From JAMLIN01 sp041676645 (lineage in GTDB: Bacteria > Pseudomonadota > Gammaproteobacteria > Burkholderiales > Burkholderiaceae_E): a stretch of DNA of 64,000 nucleotides. The notes beneath the pieces are model-generated. The model did not search any database. It was not told where the DNA came from and saw only the letters and a list, made by a program, of their open reading frames with translations. The stretch's first letter is position 1; every line of letters starts with the position of its first letter. This document shows, piece by piece, positions 51,607-60,727 of this stretch. The stretch is taken from the NCBI GenBank assembly GCA_041676645.1, contig JBAYRO010000003.1:40214-104213 (forward strand), given 5' to 3'. The position numbers and the translations under genes were made by a program.

Positions 51607-51968
51607 TGAAGGGATTGAAGATGGCCACGCTGGCCCTCGCATTCGCTGGCCCGGGCGTCGCATGGGCACAGGTGAACGCCGACGTCGCCTGCGAGCCCGT
51701 CGATGGACAGCAGCGCTTCGTCTACGACTGCGAGATCATGCTCAGCGAGCAGGGCAAGCCGCTGGAGGGGGCGACGATCCAGGTCGGCGCCGACATGCCG
51801 TCGATGCCGATGGCGCACAACATCGCTCCGGTCACCGCCTCGGCGCTGGACGAACCGGGGCGCTACGCGGCGCGGCTCAAGCTGGACATGGCGGGCGAGT
51901 GGGCCCTGCGCCTGGATGTTTCCGGCCCGGTGCGCGACCGCGTCGTCGAAGTGCTGAACTTCGAATAA
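51603..51968 (+). CDS. Periplasmic YtkA/FixH-like protein with Met/His motif
   Basis: The 121-residue protein has a signal peptide (KGLKMATLALAFAGPGVAWA) and a single beta-sandwich domain resembling YtkA/FixH-type proteins. It includes GATIQVGADMPSMPMAHNI with Met/His residues of the kind that bind copper in this group, and two Cys (ACEP and YDCEI). Its ATG overlaps the second LivM stop and it has AGGAGAAAGGAAG upstream, so it is part of the transporter operon. A role in metal delivery or as an accessory to the following cytochromes is inference. Confidence 0.7.
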   Translation: MMKGLKMATLALAFAGPGVAWAQVNADVACEPVDGQQRFVYDCEIMLSEQGKPLEGATIQVGADMPSMPMAHNIAPVTASALDEPGRYAARLKLDMAGEWALRLDVSGPVRDRVVEVLNFE

Positions 51969-51977
51969 GGGCAGGGC

Positions 51978-52002
51978 GGAGCGCCAGGATGTTCGGCGCT
52001 CC
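51978..52002 (+). terminator. Hairpin after the transporter operon
   Basis: GGAGCGCC (51978-51985) pairs with GGCGCTCC (51995-52002) over a nine-base loop, ten bases after the YtkA-like stop. Only short T runs follow, so it may be a weak terminator or mRNA-end stabiliser separating the transporter from the cytochrome genes. Confidence 0.45.
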
Positions 52003-52145
52003 ACCTTCCGTCCCGGCCGAGCCGACAGCGGAGCTTCGATCGGTCGATCCATTGATCGCGGTCAGAATGGATCCCTCCATGTCCGAATAGGATGTCTTCA
52101 TGCCCTCGCGATATTGCGGCATCTTCTTGATGGAGGCTTCCGGGC

Positions 52146-52838
52146 GTGATCACTTCCGTTCTCATGCGCAAGCATCGTGGCTCTCTCGTCGCCAGCGTTC
52201 TCCTTGCACTGGCGCCGATCGCGGCGCATTCCGATTCGGCTGTCGAGCGCGGCGAAGCGTCGGCCGCCATCTGCATTGCCTGTCATCAGGCCGACGGCAA
52301 CGGGATCGCACTACCCGGCGCGAACCCATGGCCCCGGCTTGCAGGCCTGGACCCTGACTACCTGGCGAACCAGCTCCGTGCCTTCAAGTCCGGTGAGCGG
52401 CAAAGCGCGGAGATGACGCCCTTTGCCACGATGCTCAGCGACGAACAGATCGATGATGTGGCGGCCTATTACTCGAGTCTCGAGGCAAGGACGCCGGAAT
52501 CATCGACCGAGGTTTCCCGCGACGTGCTGGATGCCGGCCAGAAGCTGGCCCGGTACGGCGACTGGAATCGCTACATCGTTCCATGTACCAGTTGTCATGG
52601 GCCGGACAACCAGGGAGTCGGATCCGCATTCCCCGACATATCCGGGCAACACGCGGACTACCTGGCGCAACAGCTGACAGCCTGGCGCGAGGGTACGCGT
52701 CGCGGTGATCCACTCGGCCTGATGCAGGCCATTGCCGAGCGTATGACCGATGACGATGTCACCGCAGTATCGGCCTGGCTGAGCACGCAGCCACCAGCCG
52801 ATGGTCGAGTCGCGAAAGCTGGCGGAAAAGCGGAGTAG
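52146..52838 (+). CDS. tsdB: Diheme cytochrome c, TsdB-like electron acceptor
   Basis: The 230-residue protein has a signal peptide (about residues 1-29) and two haem c sites, CIACH and CTSCH, each in a c4-type half (PWPRLAGLDPDYLANQLRAFKSGER and FPDISGQHADYLAQQLTAWREGTR). A diheme c4-like cytochrome directly before a TsdA-type protein is the known TsdB-TsdA arrangement, in which TsdB takes electrons from thiosulfate dehydrogenase. GTG 52146 is used because GGAGG lies nine bases upstream; ATG 52164 is a second option. Three bases separate it from the next gene. Confidence 0.78.
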   Translation: MITSVLMRKHRGSLVASVLLALAPIAAHSDSAVERGEASAAICIACHQADGNGIALPGANPWPRLAGLDPDYLANQLRAFKSGERQSAEMTPFATMLSDEQIDDVAAYYSSLEARTPESSTEVSRDVLDAGQKLARYGDWNRYIVPCTSCHGPDNQGVGSAFPDISGQHADYLAQQLTAWREGTRRGDPLGLMQAIAERMTDDDVTAVSAWLSTQPPADGRVAKAGGKAE

Positions 52839-52841
52839 GCA

Positions 52842-53930
52842 ATGAAGTTCAACATGAGTCTCCTCGCAAGCACCATGGCGTCGACGGCACGAAGCGTCCT
52901 GATCCTGGGAAGTGTTGTCCTGATGTGCGGGGCGTTCGGCGATGCATTGGCGCAGTCGGGCGCAAAAGGCGACGAGGACGCACTCCTCGGGCTCGATGCA
53001 ATCGCGCCTGGCGCCCCCATGCCGCGCAAAGGACAGTTCGTCCATGTTCCACCGACCATGGATGATCTGGAAGCGTCCTCGTTTCATCCGAAACTCAAGG
53101 AAGCCATACGACGAGGGCGCGATCTGTTCGTCAACACGCAACAGCTGCGCGGCAAGAACGTGTTCAACGACTTGAACTGCGCCAGCTGCCACATGGGTGA
53201 AGGTCGCCTGCCGTTTTCCAGCCCCGTCTGGCCTGCCGCCATCATCCTGCCCAACTATCGACCGAAGAACGACCACGTCAACTCACTCGAAGAACGCATC
53301 GCCGGTTGCTTCTCGTTCTCGATGAACGGCAAGCCGCCCGCATACGGCAGCGACGACATGCTGGCCCTCACGGCTTACCATCAGTGGCTCGCCCGCGGCG
53401 TTCCCATGTATCAGCCGGGGAATATGATGTACGGACGCGGTTATCCCCGGATCGCGGAACCCGACATCGAGCCGGATGCGGTGCGTGGAGAAGCGGTCTA
53501 CCAGGCCCAGTGCGCGATCTGCCATGGTCCGGATGGCGCCGGAACCAGTGCCCGGGGCGAGGTCGTATTCCCGCCGGTCTGGGGAGACGGTTCCTACAAC
53601 TGGGGTGCCGGGATTTCTCGCGTGTTCTCGCTCGCGGCCTTCGCCAAGCACAACATGCCGCTTGGAAAGCCACGCTCGCTGAGCGACCAGGAAGCCTGGG
53701 ACGTCGCCGTCTACATCAACAGTCGGGAGCGTCCCCAGGATCCGCGTTATACGGGCGATGTCCGGGAAACCCGACAGATGTATCTCGAGTCATTCCACAA
53801 GTCCACCCTGTACGGCACCGAGTTCGAGGGGCGCCTGCTCGGCGACCACGACAACGTCGGCGAGAAGGATTTCCTGAAGCCCGATGTGCTTCGGCCCCGA
53901 AGCTTCGCGGCGCCGGGGCAGGGCGATTGA
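52842..53930 (+). CDS. tsdA: Diheme cytochrome c, probable thiosulfate dehydrogenase TsdA
   Basis: The 362-residue periplasmic protein has a signal peptide ending near ALAQ and two haem sites, Cys113-x-x-Cys116-His117 and Cys224-x-x-Cys227-His228. Cys156 lies in SLEERIAGCFSFSMNGK, the TsdA/SoxA-like segment that supplies an axial Cys ligand to haem 1. Met272, 44 residues after His228, corresponds to the Met ligand of haem 2; the residue before it is Asn271, where Allochromatium TsdA (from memory) has the switching Lys. The enzyme would couple two thiosulfates to tetrathionate. A related tetrathionate reductase or SoxAX-like role is possible. Confidence 0.75.
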   Translation: MKFNMSLLASTMASTARSVLILGSVVLMCGAFGDALAQSGAKGDEDALLGLDAIAPGAPMPRKGQFVHVPPTMDDLEASSFHPKLKEAIRRGRDLFVNTQQLRGKNVFNDLNCASCHMGEGRLPFSSPVWPAAIILPNYRPKNDHVNSLEERIAGCFSFSMNGKPPAYGSDDMLALTAYHQWLARGVPMYQPGNMMYGRGYPRIAEPDIEPDAVRGEAVYQAQCAICHGPDGAGTSARGEVVFPPVWGDGSYNWGAGISRVFSLAAFAKHNMPLGKPRSLSDQEAWDVAVYINSRERPQDPRYTGDVRETRQMYLESFHKSTLYGTEFEGRLLGDHDNVGEKDFLKPDVLRPRSFAAPGQGD

Positions 53931-54076
53931 ACGGCTACCGTGCCGCTCTGGAGCGTCAATCCGCGCGGTTTGGCGCCTGAGCAGTGTGCCTTGCGAAACA
54001 TTTCACTGGCCGGAGCAGAACCAGGCCAGGCTTCAGCTAAGGCTCGTCAGTGTCGATAGCAGCGTAGCGTCCCACC

Positions 54077-54098
54077 AGCCGCCGTCGGACGGCTTTTT
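54077..54098 (+). terminator. Rho-independent terminator after tsdA
   Basis: AGCCG (54077-54081) pairs with CGGCT (54090-54094) across an eight-base loop and runs into five T. It lies about 150 bases after tsdA and ends just before the low-GC toxin gene on the opposite strand. Confidence 0.6.
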
Positions 54099-54107
54099 CG
54101 AGTAGCC

Positions 54108-54401
54108 CTACTGCGGGTCGCGATCCATCGTCTTATGGGTTGCTAATCGCCTTAGAACGAGAACCGTACCATCAATGCTGAATGACACTTGCCACGCCTT
54201 TCCGAGGATATCAATCTTGTAGATCTTCGGATCGTAGCCCTTCAATGAATGCATGCGCTGGGCGCCTCGCGGCGCGCCCTTAACCAACTGATCGACAGCC
54301 GATAGCGCTGATTCGCGCACGTTGGACGGCGCCCTCTTCAGATCTCGGGCAAACGCTTTCGAGAACCTTGCGCCTGTGAACCGGGCGGCATCCGGATCCA
54401 T
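54108..54401 (-). CDS. RelE/ParE-superfamily toxin
   Basis: The 97-residue basic protein has the RelE/ParE layout: an N-terminal helix pair (FSKAFARDLKRAPSNVRESALSAVDQL), a beta-sheet with IYKIDILGKAWQVSFSIDGTVLVLRRL and the ending THKTMDRDP. This resembles mRNA-cleaving RelE-like toxins. It begins 11 bases after the stop of the larger putative antitoxin gene. Local GC is about 48% against about two thirds elsewhere, a sign of transfer. Whether it is a ribosome-dependent RNase or a gyrase inhibitor cannot be decided. Confidence 0.72.
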   Translation of the reverse strand: MDPDAARFTGARFSKAFARDLKRAPSNVRESALSAVDQLVKGAPRGAQRMHSLKGYDPKIYKIDILGKAWQVSFSIDGTVLVLRRLATHKTMDRDPQ

Positions 54402-54412
54402 AGGCGAAGAAC

Positions 54413-54913
54413 CTAACGGGAGAGGGCGGCCAGCAACTCGCTGGCGGTCGCGAAATCGCCAGAGTAGCCCGACGCTTCCGCATCGTGTTCTCTGACTGCG
54501 TCGGTTGCTCGCTGGGTCGCGTCAAAGGTGCTTTCAGTCGCCTCAATCGCATTGCGATACGCGTCGGCAATACCGTCGTCGTCGCAAAGCGCGTGATCAG
54601 ACTCGGCAGCGACGAGCCTGGCCGCGTACCGTCGGCGCAGGGATTTCAGCGCCTCGAGACCTTGATCGAAAAGTTCAGCGGACTTGCCCTCGGGATCCAG
54701 TTCGTGGGACACAGGGCAACGCATAACCAAATCCGTAAGATTATCCATCTCTCGTCCGATCGCGGCGAGATGAGTGCGATCGAGATCAAGCGCGCTGATG
54801 GTGTCCTCGATCGCGCGGAGCAGGGCGAGACTGCGTCGACCTTGCACTTCGATTCGGCGGGCAAGATCCACATCAGCACAACCATCGTGCCGGCTTCCAC
54901 CCACGTTTGACAT
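54413..54913 (-). CDS. Putative large antitoxin, unrecognised family
   Basis: The 166-residue acidic, helical protein is not one I recognise. It precedes a RelE/ParE-like toxin gene by 11 bases, the position of a type II antitoxin, but is about twice the normal antitoxin length and shows no clear ribbon-helix-helix, HTH or Phd/YefM domain. It contains a CPVSHELDPEGKSAELFDQGLEALKSLRRRYAARLV stretch and an acidic C-terminus (EHDAEASGYSGDFATASELLAALSR) that could wrap the toxin. AGGAG lies seven bases before the chosen ATG; an earlier ATG at 54946 lacks such a site. GC is lower than in its surroundings. Confidence 0.6.
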   Translation of the reverse strand: MSNVGGSRHDGCADVDLARRIEVQGRRSLALLRAIEDTISALDLDRTHLAAIGREMDNLTDLVMRCPVSHELDPEGKSAELFDQGLEALKSLRRRYAARLVAAESDHALCDDDGIADAYRNAIEATESTFDATQRATDAVREHDAEASGYSGDFATASELLAALSR

Positions 54914-54971
54914 CTTCTCGCTCCTGATCCCTTCTGCACTGTGCATTGCAGCGCAGCAGAACGCCTACGGA

Positions 54972-55002
54972 ATCTTACACCGTCTGGTGCAATCGGCTGC
55001 AA
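54972..55002 (-). promoter_or_regulatory. Possible promoter of the antitoxin-toxin operon
   Basis: On the minus strand a TAAGAT -10 (54972-54977) lies 19 bases after a TTGCAG -35-like element, about 60 bases before the antitoxin ATG. The spacing is longer than ideal. Confidence 0.35.
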
Positions 55003-55008
55003 GCCGAT
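54992..55008. promoter_or_regulatory. Palindrome, candidate operator of the toxin-antitoxin operon
   Basis: ATCGGCT-GCA-AGCCGAT is a perfect 7-bp inverted repeat overlapping the -35 region of the putative antitoxin promoter, where autoregulatory toxin-antitoxin complexes normally bind. Confidence 0.4.
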
Positions 55009-55231
55009 GCAGCAAGTGACAGGCCCATTTCTCGTCCCCCTCGCGACGCTAAAGAAGGCAGGGACTCCCAGGGGCTCTTGGCCGCTTCTCGGTCACGTGA
55101 ACACGACAGTCGGCACTCGTCAGATTGGCCACCCGGCGAACGCTCCACGGCGCCAAGTCAGAGCTGCGGAGCCCTTGGACCCGGCCGGCTTTGCTTGGCA
55201 AACCATAGATGGTCATGGCAAAGAAAGAAAG

Positions 55232-55264
55232 GGGTCAGGCGATTTCTCGCCCAACCCCTTGATT
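55232..55264 (-). terminator. Terminator of tRNA-Asn
   Basis: On the minus strand AAGGGGT..GGCGA pairs with TCGCC..ACCCCTT, with two mismatches, and continues into CCTTTCTTTCTTT. It lies directly after the tRNA 3' end. The GGGGTCAG on the plus strand recalls the repeat at 1.6 kb. Confidence 0.6.
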
Positions 55265-55268
55265 TTCC

Positions 55269-55344
55269 TGGCTCCCCGACCAGGGCTCGAACCTGGGACC
55301 TGCGGATTAACAGTCCGTCGCTCTACCGACTGAGCTATCGGGGA
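55269..55344 (-). tRNA. tRNA-Asn(GTT)
   Basis: The 76-base gene encodes CCA. The acceptor stem TCCCCGA pairs with TCGGGGA, the anticodon loop CTGTTAA gives GTT (Asn) and the T arm reads GGTTCGAGCCC. It has its own promoter and terminator on the same strand. Confidence 0.96.
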
Positions 55345-55354
55345 ATAGCCCTAC

Positions 55355-55383
55355 ATGATAGCGTCCGCCGGCCACCGCCGCAA
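55355..55383 (-). promoter_or_regulatory. Sigma-70 promoter of tRNA-Asn
   Basis: On the minus strand TTGCGG (-35, 55378-55383) is 17 bases from TATCAT (-10, 55355-55360), ending ten bases before the tRNA 5' end. It overlaps a GC hairpin (CCGCCGCA/TGCGGCGG, 55375-55397) that may end the CoA-transferase transcript. Confidence 0.7.
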
Positions 55384-55403
55384 GCGAACTGCGGCGGCCG
55401 CCT

Positions 55404-56174
55404 TCAAGTGATCGCGGCGGGCAACAGCTCGGCGGCGAACTTCGGATAGGTCTCGCCGATCTCCTCGCGGATCCGGCCGCGGATCAGCCCCAGCGTCGCG
55501 GCATCGGGCGTCGCGGTCGTCGGGACATCGGCGGGGCAGTCGAAGTCGAAGCCGGTCTCGTCGCGCACTTCCTCGACGCTGTGTCCCGGGTGGACGCTGC
55601 GCAGCCGGAAGCGGCGCTTCGCGCGATCGAAGTCGAACAGGCACAGCCGTGTCAGCATGGCATGCGGGCCTCCCGGCCGATGGATGCCGTCGTCGCGCGG
55701 GCCTGCGGCGGAGACGAAGTCGACCCGCGGCACCATCACGCGCCGGGTGTGCTCCTCGCGAAACAGGATCACCCTCGGTACGAGGTGGTAGAGATAGGCC
55801 GAGCCGAACGAGCCGGGCCAGCGTACGGAGGTCCGGGGGTAGTCGCCGGTGCCGACGAGGTTGACGTTGGCCTCGCCATCGATCTGGCCGCCGCCAAGGA
55901 AGAAGGCGCCGATGCGTCCCTGGCCGATCAGGTCGAAGATCTCGACGCCGCCGTTGGTGAAGCTGTTGTGGCGTCGCGACCCGAGGATGGACAGGCGTAC
56001 CGCCGGCTCGCCTGCCTGTTCGGCCAGCGCCCGGGAGAGCAGGGCGCCGGCGCCCGGGATCGGCGAGCTGGCGCCGACGGCGACATGCCGCACGCCGTGC
56101 AGCAGGCTGGCGACGGTCAGGATCAGGCCTTCGATCGGTGTGGCTTCGGTGGCCACGGCTTCGGCGGTGCTCAT
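55404..56174 (-). CDS. CoA-transferase-like subunit B (lacks the usual catalytic Glu)
   Basis: The 256-residue protein has the class I CoA-transferase fold of beta subunits (VGASSPIPGAGALLSRALAEQ, FFLGGGQIDGEANVNLVGTGDYPR, ETGFDFDCPADVPTTATP). The position where glutaconate CoA-transferase and SCOT carry the catalytic Glu (ESG/SENG motif) reads RLSILGSRR here, so a normal transferase reaction is doubtful. In that respect it resembles IpdAB, the steroid-ring hydrolase pair of actinobacteria and some proteobacteria. The ATG overlaps the stop of subunit A (ATGA). It may be a hydrolase or ring-opening enzyme acting on a CoA ester. Confidence 0.75.
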   Translation of the reverse strand: MSTAEAVATEATPIEGLILTVASLLHGVRHVAVGASSPIPGAGALLSRALAEQAGEPAVRLSILGSRRHNSFTNGGVEIFDLIGQGRIGAFFLGGGQIDGEANVNLVGTGDYPRTSVRWPGSFGSAYLYHLVPRVILFREEHTRRVMVPRVDFVSAAGPRDDGIHRPGGPHAMLTRLCLFDFDRAKRRFRLRSVHPGHSVEEVRDETGFDFDCPADVPTTATPDAATLGLIRGRIREEIGETYPKFAAELLPAAIT

Positions 56175-57010
56175 GCCGGCTGCCCTTCGGCCTGCAACTC
56201 CGTCGCCCACGGGGCCTCGGCCGCGAGGGATTCCAGCATGTTCCGGAAGCCTTCGGGATCGCGCGCGGCACCGATGTAGCGTCGCATCCAGTCGGCGTCG
56301 GGGTTGCCGCCGCCGAAGCCGACCGGCCAGGTGCCCTGGGGGGCGAGGGCGATTCCGCCGATGTACATGGCCGGCACGGTCGAGCCGGCACGGTCCGGGT
56401 CCTCGAACAGGTTGCCGTCGACGATTCGCTCGACGGTGACCAGAGCCGTCTCGGAGGCATGGGCGAGCAGGAGCCCGTCGCGGTCACGGCCGATGAAGAC
56501 GTTGCCGAAGCGATCGGCGGCCTGGGCATGGAACAGCGCGATGTCGGGACGGATCGCCTTGATCGCCATGATGGCATCGTCCTCGGCGAAGGGGTTCTGG
56601 ATGGGTTTCCAGTCGCTGCGGTGGGACAGCAGGTCCGACGAGAAGATGCCGCGCAGGGGCATGAAGGGAAGCCCCTTCTGGGATGCCTGCAGGCCGGCGT
56701 AGATGGCCGGGCAGGTGGCATCCACGAGTCGCAGGCGCCCATTGCGAACCGCATCGGTGAAGCGCGGTGCGAGACCGAACTCGCCGAGGGTGATCGCGGA
56801 GGTTTCGAGGGTGTCGACGCAACCGGAGCCGATCAGCACGTCGGCCTGCAGGCCGGAGACAGGCACGCAGACGAGATGCAGCCCGCGCACTTCGCGCCGG
56901 ACCAGTGCGAGCGTGGCCGCCATCGGTACACCGGTATCGTCCTTGGGGATGGCGAGCCTGGCGCCATCGGGAATCTGCTGGGCGAGCTGATCGAGCGTCA
57001 TCAGGGACAC
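56171..57010 (-). CDS. CoA-transferase-like subunit A
   Basis: The 279-residue protein is the alpha subunit partner, with a glutaconate CoA-transferase A-like core: LVCVPVSGLQADVLIGSGCVDTLETSAITLGEFGLAPRF, then RPDIALFHAQAADRFGNVFIGRDRD. It is translationally coupled to subunit B. It probably acts on a CoA thioester with its partner; the substrate is unknown. The start is the ATG at 57010; MTLDQLAQ four codons in is equally possible. Confidence 0.78.
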   Translation of the reverse strand: MSLMTLDQLAQQIPDGARLAIPKDDTGVPMAATLALVRREVRGLHLVCVPVSGLQADVLIGSGCVDTLETSAITLGEFGLAPRFTDAVRNGRLRLVDATCPAIYAGLQASQKGLPFMPLRGIFSSDLLSHRSDWKPIQNPFAEDDAIMAIKAIRPDIALFHAQAADRFGNVFIGRDRDGLLLAHASETALVTVERIVDGNLFEDPDRAGSTVPAMYIGGIALAPQGTWPVGFGGGNPDADWMRRYIGAARDPEGFRNMLESLAAEAPWATELQAEGQPA

Positions 57011-57109
57011 GACTGTCTCCTTGTCCGGCTTGGCCGGTATTTCGGGATGTCCCAGTGTAGCCGGGATGCCGGGAAAAAGGGCCGTGCCGGCCCGGTTTCC
57101 GGGCCGGGC

Positions 57110-58312
57110 TCAGATCACCGCGGCGATCGCCTTCACCACTCGCTGCAGGTTGCCGCTGTTGAGCGCCGCCAGGCAGATCCGCCCGGAGCCGACCGCATAG
57201 ATGCCGAATTCGTCGCGCAGGCGCTCGACCTGTTCACGGCTCAGGCCGGAATACGAGAACATGCCGCGCTGGCGGGTCACGAAGCTGAAGTCGCGCGTCA
57301 CGCCCTTGTCCGCCAGGCCTTCGACGAGGCCGGTGCGCATCGCCCGGATCCGCTCGCGCATGCCGGCGAGCTCTTCCTCCCATTGGCCGCGCAGTGCCGG
57401 GGTGGTGAGCACGGTGGCGACGAGCGCCGCGCCATGGGTCGGCGGATTCGAGTAGTTGGCGCGAATCAGGCGCTTGACCTGGCTGGTGACCCGGGCGGTT
57501 TCATCGGCATCGGCGGTGACGATCGACAGGGCGCCGACCCGCTCTCCATAGAGCGAGAAGTTCTTGGAGAAGGAACTGGCCACGAGCAGGTTCTGGCCCG
57601 ATGCCGCGAACAGCCGCAGGGCGGCGGCGTCCTGCTCTATGCCGTCGCCGAAGCCCTGGTAGGCCATGTCGAGGAAAGGCATGGCTCCCGAGCGGCGGCA
57701 GGCTTCGACCACCCGCTCCCACTGGGCGGCATCGATATCGACCCCGGTCGGGTTGTGGCAGCAGGCGTGCAGGACGACCACATCACCCGGTGAGGCCGCC
57801 TCGATCGCGGCGATCATTTCGTCCAGGCGCACCCCATGCGTGTCCGGGTCGTAGTAGGGATAGGTGGCGACTTCGAAGCCGGCGGCCTCGAAGATGGCGC
57901 GGTGGTTCTCCCAGCTGGGATCGGAAATCAGGACCTTGCCCTTGTCGGTGAGCCGTCGCAGGAAGTCGGCCCCGACCCGCAGGGCGCCGGTGCCGCCCAG
58001 GCATTCGAAGGTGGCGACCCGCTTGTCGGCCAGCAGGGGCGAATCGGCGCCGAACAGCAGGTGCTGGACCGCCTGGTTGTACTGTGCGAAACCCTCGATC
58101 GGCAGGTAGCCGCGTGCCGGGGAGCTGGCGATCCGGCGCCGCTCGGCTTCCGCGACGGCCTCCAGGACAGGCAGCTTGCCGCTGTCGTCGTAATAGACCC
58201 CGACCCCGAGATTGACTTTCTCCGGACGCTTGTCGGCAAGAAAGGCCTCGGTCAGGCCGAGAATCGGATCACGAGGGGCAAGTGGCACCGCGGCAAATTT
58301 CGACGCAGACAT
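57110..58312 (-). CDS. tyrB: Aromatic/aspartate aminotransferase (class I, TyrB/AspC type)
   Basis: The 400-residue PLP enzyme transfers the amino group between glutamate and aspartate or aromatic 2-oxo acids. It has LAPRDPILGLTEAF, VNLGVGVYYDDSGKLPVLE, HACCHNPTGVDID and the PLP Lys250 in SSFSKNFSLYGERVGAL. Aromatic versus aspartate preference cannot be decided from sequence alone; next to uvrB this enzyme is usually annotated as aromatic-amino-acid aminotransferase. ATG 58312 begins the conserved region; the open frame continues 50 codons upstream over an AT-rich promoter and is not coding. Confidence 0.92.
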   Translation of the reverse strand: MSASKFAAVPLAPRDPILGLTEAFLADKRPEKVNLGVGVYYDDSGKLPVLEAVAEAERRRIASSPARGYLPIEGFAQYNQAVQHLLFGADSPLLADKRVATFECLGGTGALRVGADFLRRLTDKGKVLISDPSWENHRAIFEAAGFEVATYPYYDPDTHGVRLDEMIAAIEAASPGDVVVLHACCHNPTGVDIDAAQWERVVEACRRSGAMPFLDMAYQGFGDGIEQDAAALRLFAASGQNLLVASSFSKNFSLYGERVGALSIVTADADETARVTSQVKRLIRANYSNPPTHGAALVATVLTTPALRGQWEEELAGMRERIRAMRTGLVEGLADKGVTRDFSFVTRQRGMFSYSGLSREQVERLRDEFGIYAVGSGRICLAALNSGNLQRVVKAIAAVI

Positions 58313-58341
58313 AAAGGTGTTGCAAGTCCTTGATTTGTAAG

Positions 58342-58357
58342 TGTAAAAAATATTACA
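58342..58357. promoter_or_regulatory. AT-rich palindrome in the tyrB promoter region
   Basis: TGTAA-N6-TTACA is a perfect inverted repeat 30 bases upstream of the tyrB start. On the minus strand it overlaps a candidate -10 (TGTAAT) that is 17 bases from TCGACA. It recalls a TyrR box (TGTAAA-N6-TTTACA) but its half-sites are two bases closer. Confidence 0.35.
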
Positions 58358-58594
58358 TCTGGCTACATGCAGCTTGTCGATGCTGCGGAGCACTAGCTTT
58401 TTATGGACGCAAGCGGGATAATTCTTCCTTGGTCTTTCGCCGCCGCTGGCGGACGCGGTCACGATCTGAAAGCATAGCGGAAAGTCGGCCTGGCCGCGTT
58501 GCGGAGCGTTGCGAAAGAATCGCGATCACGTTGTCCCGGGCTCCGTTGCCGGGCCGGCAATTGCTGATCCCCTTGTGTCGACCACTGGAATCGC

Positions 58595-60685
<2,091 letters not shown>

Positions 60686-60727
60686 GGAAATTGAAAGTCC
60701 AGGAATATTCATTTATCGGAAATTGAG

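Larger units (their letters stand above)
54914..55231. other. Intergenic stretch between the toxin-antitoxin genes and tRNA-Asn terminator
   Basis: No gene is visible in these 318 bases. The left third holds the likely promoter and operator of the antitoxin-toxin operon; the remainder shows neither coding bias nor repeats that I can recognise. I looked for a duplicated tRNA-Asn 3' end that would mark an integration site and found none. Confidence 0.5.

Noticed and set aside
53931..55344. Integrated element with att repeats at tRNA-Asn
   Set aside because: GC is low and a toxin gene is present, but I found no copy of the tRNA 3' end on the other side and no integrase gene.
58313..58462. 50-codon N-terminal extension of the aminotransferase
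   Set aside because: It crosses the AT-rich promoter region, has poor codon use and is not part of the class I aminotransferase family.
58313..58594. LexA box upstream of uvrB
   Set aside because: No CTG-N10-CAG-like palindrome that I would trust is present in this gap.
60686..60726. Direct repeat GGAAATTGA flanking the uvrB-phosphatase gap
   Set aside because: Two nine-base copies 32 bases apart are too short to interpret and coincide with ribosome-site-like sequence.
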